From positions 1,054,001 through 1,118,000 of the forward strand of contig NZ_CP139438.1 of the NCBI RefSeq assembly GCF_034258515.1: 64,000 nucleotides of DNA, in the 5' to 3' direction. The position numbers and the translations under genes were made by a program. The stretch is from Pseudarthrobacter oxydans. GTDB lineage: Bacteria; Actinomycetota; Actinomycetes; Actinomycetales; Micrococcaceae. The stretch's first letter is position 1. Each line of letters starts with the position of its first letter. Below, piece by piece: positions 61,413 to 64,000 of this stretch. A model generated the notes under the pieces. That model ran no database searches and was not told the origin of the DNA. It was given only the letters and a program-made list of their open reading frames with translations.

Positions 61413-61871
61413 TTATTTCGGTGAGGCGGCGCGTTCCAGGAGGGAGCGAACTTCTTCCGGACTCGCCGCGGCGTCAAGGCCACTGCGGGTGGCCGGATTC
61501 GAAAGGATTCCGGCGACTGCCCTGAGGACTTCGATGTGGGCAGTGTGGTCAAGGGCTGCGAGGCCTATGACCAGGGAGACGGGGTCGTTGGATTTGTGCC
61601 CGAACTCCACAGGGGAGGCCAGGCTGACCCAGCTGAGCCCTCCCTTTTTGACGGATTCGGAGGGGCGTGCGTGGGCGAGGGCGACTCCGGGGGCGATGAC
61701 GATGTAGGGGCCGTGCTCTTCGACGGCCTCGATCATCTGTTCGGTGTAGTCCTCTGTGGTGACTCCGCCTGCCACCAGGCCATCTCCGGCACAGCGGATG
61801 GCTTCCCTCCAGTCGGAAGCGGCGACATTGGTGGCGATGGACGAGAGTTCTTCAGCGAGGTTTAAAGCCAC
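61413..61871 (-). CDS. ulaC: PTS EIIA subunit (UlaC/fructose-mannitol type)
   Basis: The product is 152 residues, a PTS EIIA type 2 domain with the phosphorylated His67 in VIAPGVALAHARPSESVKKGGLSWV, preceded by VTTEDYTEQMIEAVEEHGPYIV. It takes phosphate from HPr. First gene of the PTS operon; its upstream gap (61872-61984) contains two inverted repeats that may bind the ROK regulator encoded behind it. No ascorbate-catabolic gene (lactonase, decarboxylase) is visible in the window. Confidence 0.9.
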   Translation of the reverse strand: MALNLAEELSSIATNVAASDWREAIRCAGDGLVAGGVTTEDYTEQMIEAVEEHGPYIVIAPGVALAHARPSESVKKGGLSWVSLASPVEFGHKSNDPVSLVIGLAALDHTAHIEVLRAVAGILSNPATRSGLDAAASPEEVRSLLERAASPK

Positions 61872-61892
61872 GGGGATCCTTCAGGTAACGGA

Positions 61893-61911
61893 TCACATCA
61901 CGACGATGTGA
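61893..61911. promoter_or_regulatory. Inverted repeat upstream of the PTS operon
   Basis: TCACATC-N5-GATGTGA, a perfect 7-bp inverted repeat 22 bp before the EIIA start; a likely operator or CRP-like site (TGTGA/TCACA). Confidence 0.5.
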
Positions 61912-61944
61912 GGTATATCACCGTAGCAAGGATTGGTGGCTTAA

Positions 61945-61958
61945 GTCTATTAGTAGAC
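61945..61958. promoter_or_regulatory. Inverted repeat, candidate ROK operator
   Basis: GTCTA-TTAG-TAGAC in an AT-rich stretch between the ROK gene and the EIIA gene; Mlc/NagC-type ROK repressors bind sites with similar TA-rich symmetry. Confidence 0.45.
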
Positions 61959-61984
61959 CAAAGTATTTTCGTTGGCGGGTCTTC

Positions 61985-63163
61985 CTAGCCGGATGCCAGG
62001 ACAAGAGAGTTGGCTCCGCTGTGGGTAAGCCGGCTGATCCTGTCGGGCGCGAAGAGTGTGTCCTGGGCAAGCAGTGATGCTCCGGTCAGGCCGGCCACAT
62101 CTCCAAGGCCGGAGCGTTCGACGACGAGCTCCCGGGTGGCGAATTCACGTGCACCGGCGAAGATAGCCTCGCGGATGGGTGTGAGGAAGGGTTCGCCCGC
62201 TGCGGCGAGACTTCCGCCGATAATGACGGCCTCTGGATTGATCAGTCCAACGATGTCGGCCAGCGTCTGGCCAAGGGCGGTTCCCGTTTCCTCAAGGAGA
62301 GTTAGCGTTCGGTGGTCCCCGTTGTTCGCGAGCTCAACAATGTCCGCTCCTGTCCTGACTTTGTAGCCGCGGGCCACTAGTTCGGCGCGTATCACCGCTC
62401 CGCTGGCTACGGTTTCGAGCCGTTGGAGGCGGCCGCCACCGATTCGGGGCCGGCTCAGGTCGCCGGCTCCTCCGCGCGCGCCGCGGTACACGGCCCCGTC
62501 CAGCACAAACCCCAGCCCGATCCCGATGCCGGCTTTCACGCCCACGATGTCCCGGTATCCCACCCTGCCCCGCCTTGCTTCCGCCAGGGCCATGGTGTTT
62601 ACGTCCCGATCAACTGCCAGGACGGCATGTCCATATCTGCTCAAGAAGTAGTCGCGGACAGCCACGCCGTCCCATTGCTTATCGACTTGCGGTGATGCCA
62701 GGCATCCGGTTGTGACATCCACGGGCCCGGGGACGCCGACGCCGATCCCCACGACGTCAGCCCTGGTCTTCCCCAGGCGGAGCAGCATGTGGTCGAAAAC
62801 CTGGCCTGCCCATTCGAAAATCTCAGCAGGCCCCTGGCTTGGCCCGATGTCTGCCTCGTCAACGCTGAGGATGGTGGAGACCAGGTCCGTGATGGCCACC
62901 ATGCTGTGTGAACCGCTGATATCAAGGGCCAGAAGCACGCCAGAATCCGGCTTGACCGCAAACGTTTCGGGTGGGCGTCCGCCGCGGGAGTCCAGTTGAC
63001 CTACGCTCATGATGATGGAGGCGTTCAGTAGCTCTTCGAGCCGCCGGGCAAGGGTGATTCGCGACCACCCCAGCCGCTCCAGAAGGTCATTCCTGGTCGT
63101 CGCCTGGCCGGACCTGATCAGGCCCAGGACAACGCCCGATCCTGTCGAAAGTGATTGTGCCAT
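61985..63163 (-). CDS. ROK family transcriptional regulator
   Basis: The product is 392 residues. The N-terminal winged helix (ATTRNDLLERLGWSRITLARRLEELLNASII) is followed by a ROK kinase-like domain: GVLLALDISGSHSMVAITDL, GIGVGVPGPVDVTTGCL, AVDRDVNTMALAEARRG and GVKAGIGIGLGFVLDGAVYRGARGGAG. The usual zinc motif CxCGxxGCxE is replaced by RIGGGRLQRLETVASG, with no cysteines, so it lacks the structural zinc site. GAGAGG precedes the ATG. Located just upstream of an ascorbate-type PTS on the same strand, it is its likely regulator. Confidence 0.88.
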   Translation of the reverse strand: MAQSLSTGSGVVLGLIRSGQATTRNDLLERLGWSRITLARRLEELLNASIIMSVGQLDSRGGRPPETFAVKPDSGVLLALDISGSHSMVAITDLVSTILSVDEADIGPSQGPAEIFEWAGQVFDHMLLRLGKTRADVVGIGVGVPGPVDVTTGCLASPQVDKQWDGVAVRDYFLSRYGHAVLAVDRDVNTMALAEARRGRVGYRDIVGVKAGIGIGLGFVLDGAVYRGARGGAGDLSRPRIGGGRLQRLETVASGAVIRAELVARGYKVRTGADIVELANNGDHRTLTLLEETGTALGQTLADIVGLINPEAVIIGGSLAAAGEPFLTPIREAIFAGAREFATRELVVERSGLGDVAGLTGASLLAQDTLFAPDRISRLTHSGANSLVLASG

Positions 63164-63580
63164 TCCAACCTCTCGTTTGGTCGCCACGCAGGAATCCGAG
63201 CGGATACCGTTTATGCATACTAGTAACCGAAAGTCTATCGTGACTCAGGACACCTGGCCGTAGTCTGGGGGCCGTGCCTGTGCACGGAGAGCGGCATTGT
63301 CCCGTGGTGGAATCTGCATGGAAGGCGGTAGGCGGGACTTGTCGGCAGCAGCACGCCTTACGGCGGGAAGTACGACGGCGGAGGCGGGCCGGGAGCGCGC
63401 TGTCAGGGACATCTCCGGTGCAGAGGGCGGCCACGAGCGCGATGTGGTCGTGGTTGGACTTGTGGAGCTTCTCGATGGGGTAGGGGAGGAAGTGGTCGTA
63501 GAGTTGGCCCGGTTTGCGGGTTCAGAGCCCACGAGGGGCGCGTCCGGCTTTGGCCGGGCGCGCCCCTCGTGAGACAGAAG
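63164..63580. other. Intergenic region with a possible GntR-regulator remnant
   Basis: About 417 bp upstream of the ROK gene. On the minus strand, roughly 63508-63411, a short frame reads LYDHFLPYPIEKLHKSNHD...ALVAALCTGD, resembling the C-terminal FCD part of GntR-family regulators, with nothing recognisable before it. Hairpin cassette copy 3 abuts it. No intact gene is supported. Confidence 0.35.
63512..63571 (+). repeat. Intergenic hairpin cassette, copy 3
   Basis: GTTTGCGGGTTCA (63512-63524) followed by the hairpin 63530-63571: CACGAGGGGCGCG-T-CCGGC, loop TTTG, GCCGG-G-CGCGCCCCTCGTG. It is nearly identical to copy 1 except for paired changes in the stem. It lies 9 bp beyond the stop of the minus-strand PASTA-like gene. 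Confidence 0.75.
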
Positions 63581-64000
63581 CTATTTGGTTACGTGCACTA
63601 CCACTGCCTTCTCGACGGCTTGTTCCGCTCCTGCGTTGTCGATTCCAGTAACTGTCCAGTTGCTGAGCAACAGCACGGTCTTTCCGGTGTCAGAGTTATA
63701 GACGAGCTTTTTGAAGCCAAGCGCGGTCAATTCATCGTCGAGTGCTTCCGCATTCATTCCAGCGGCGTTGGCCGGGATCACGGCGGTCGCTGGTGCAGCA
63801 GGAGCCGGTGCCGGGGCTGCCACAACGGCAGGAGCAACAGGTTCGGCTGTGACCGTGGCGGTCGCCGTCACTGTTGCCGTTGCAGTAACGGTTGCCGTGG
63901 CCGTTTGGGTAACGGTATGCGTGACGGTTGGAGCTGCTTGAGGGGATCCCGCGCAGCTTGAAAGGGCCAAGCACAGGAGCGCGCCGCTGGCCAGTGTTGT
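63581..64000 (-). CDS. PASTA-like lipoprotein, N-terminus beyond the window
   Basis: At least 140 residues; the frame stays open to the window edge. The visible N-terminal part ends a signal peptide with the lipobox LALSSC. A low-complexity Thr/Val/Ala repeat (TVTATA units) follows, then an Ala/Pro linker and a C-terminal domain, AGMNAEALDDELTALGFKKLVYNSD...WTVTGIDNAGAE, which resembles a PASTA-type domain (VxGMNxxxAxxxLxxxGF...W.V). It is probably anchored on the outer face of the membrane. The true start lies outside the window. Confidence 0.7.
   Translation of the reverse strand, partial: TTLASGALLCLALSSCAGSPQAAPTVTHTVTQTATATVTATATVTATATVTAEPVAPAVVAAPAPAPAAPATAVIPANAAGMNAEALDDELTALGFKKLVYNSDTGKTVLLLSNWTVTGIDNAGAEQAVEKAVVVHVTK

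Noticed and set aside
63837..63925. Tandem repeat suggestive of a minisatellite or CRISPR-like array
   Set aside because: It is the coding repeat for Thr-Val-Ala units of the lipoprotein linker; the unit is short and has no spacers.

Overview
The window is high-GC chromosomal DNA from an actinobacterium, most likely Micrococcaceae (Arthrobacter/Pseudarthrobacter type). The grounds are the codon bias, the many GTG/TTG starts with GGAGG-type ribosome sites, a DUF222-HNH gene, and the general gene repertoire. No rRNA, tRNA, CRISPR array, prophage or insertion sequence was seen.

Layout. 0.1-20.5 kb is ordinary chromosome: a PEP-synthase/rifampicin-phosphotransferase-like enzyme, a DUF1326/DUF2182/GYD cluster, a secreted EEP-family nuclease/phosphatase, a SulP transporter, a serine hydrolase and a DM13 protein. 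It continues with a frameshifted DUF222-HNH gene, an MHS-type MFS transporter, and a bile-acid:Na symporter divergent from a LacI regulator with a clear operator. An aldo/keto reductase, a lipoprotein and a DJ-1/PfpI protein follow. A decayed squalene-cyclase-like gene lies at 20.5-21.0 kb.

21.1-52.7 kb is a catabolic island with a SorC-family regulator (41921-42955) near its centre. The plus arm has a ribose-type ABC transporter, an AraM-type glycerol-1-phosphate dehydrogenase homologue, an FGGY kinase and a HAD phosphatase. It continues with an acetoin/pyruvate-dehydrogenase-type E1 alpha/beta, a free lipoyl domain, a class II aldolase and a separate E2 catalytic domain. The minus arm has a second ribose-type ABC transporter with two permeases, a PepD-type dipeptidase, an epoxide hydrolase and a BKACE (DUF849) enzyme. 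Right of the regulator lie two GlpD-like FAD dehydrogenases, two glycerol-kinase-like FGGY kinases, a lipoate ligase, a lipoyl synthase, a serine hydrolase and a type II lumazine synthase. I found a related 23-bp AT-rich sequence upstream of five transcription units of this island, and I propose it as the SorC operator. FGGY kinase, GlpD-like dehydrogenase and SorC regulator together recall bacterial erythritol (ery) loci, but the split oxo-acid dehydrogenase with its own lipoylation genes does not belong to that known pathway. The substrate is unknown; I infer a polyol or deoxy-ketose.

52.9-64 kb returns to ordinary chromosome: a TPP enzyme, an Lrp regulator divergent from an aminotransferase and amino-acid permease, a methyltransferase, an ascorbate-type PTS (EIIA, EIIB, EIIC) with a ROK regulator, and a partial PASTA-like lipoprotein at the right edge. 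Three copies of a hairpin cassette with compensatory base changes lie in intergenic gaps here.
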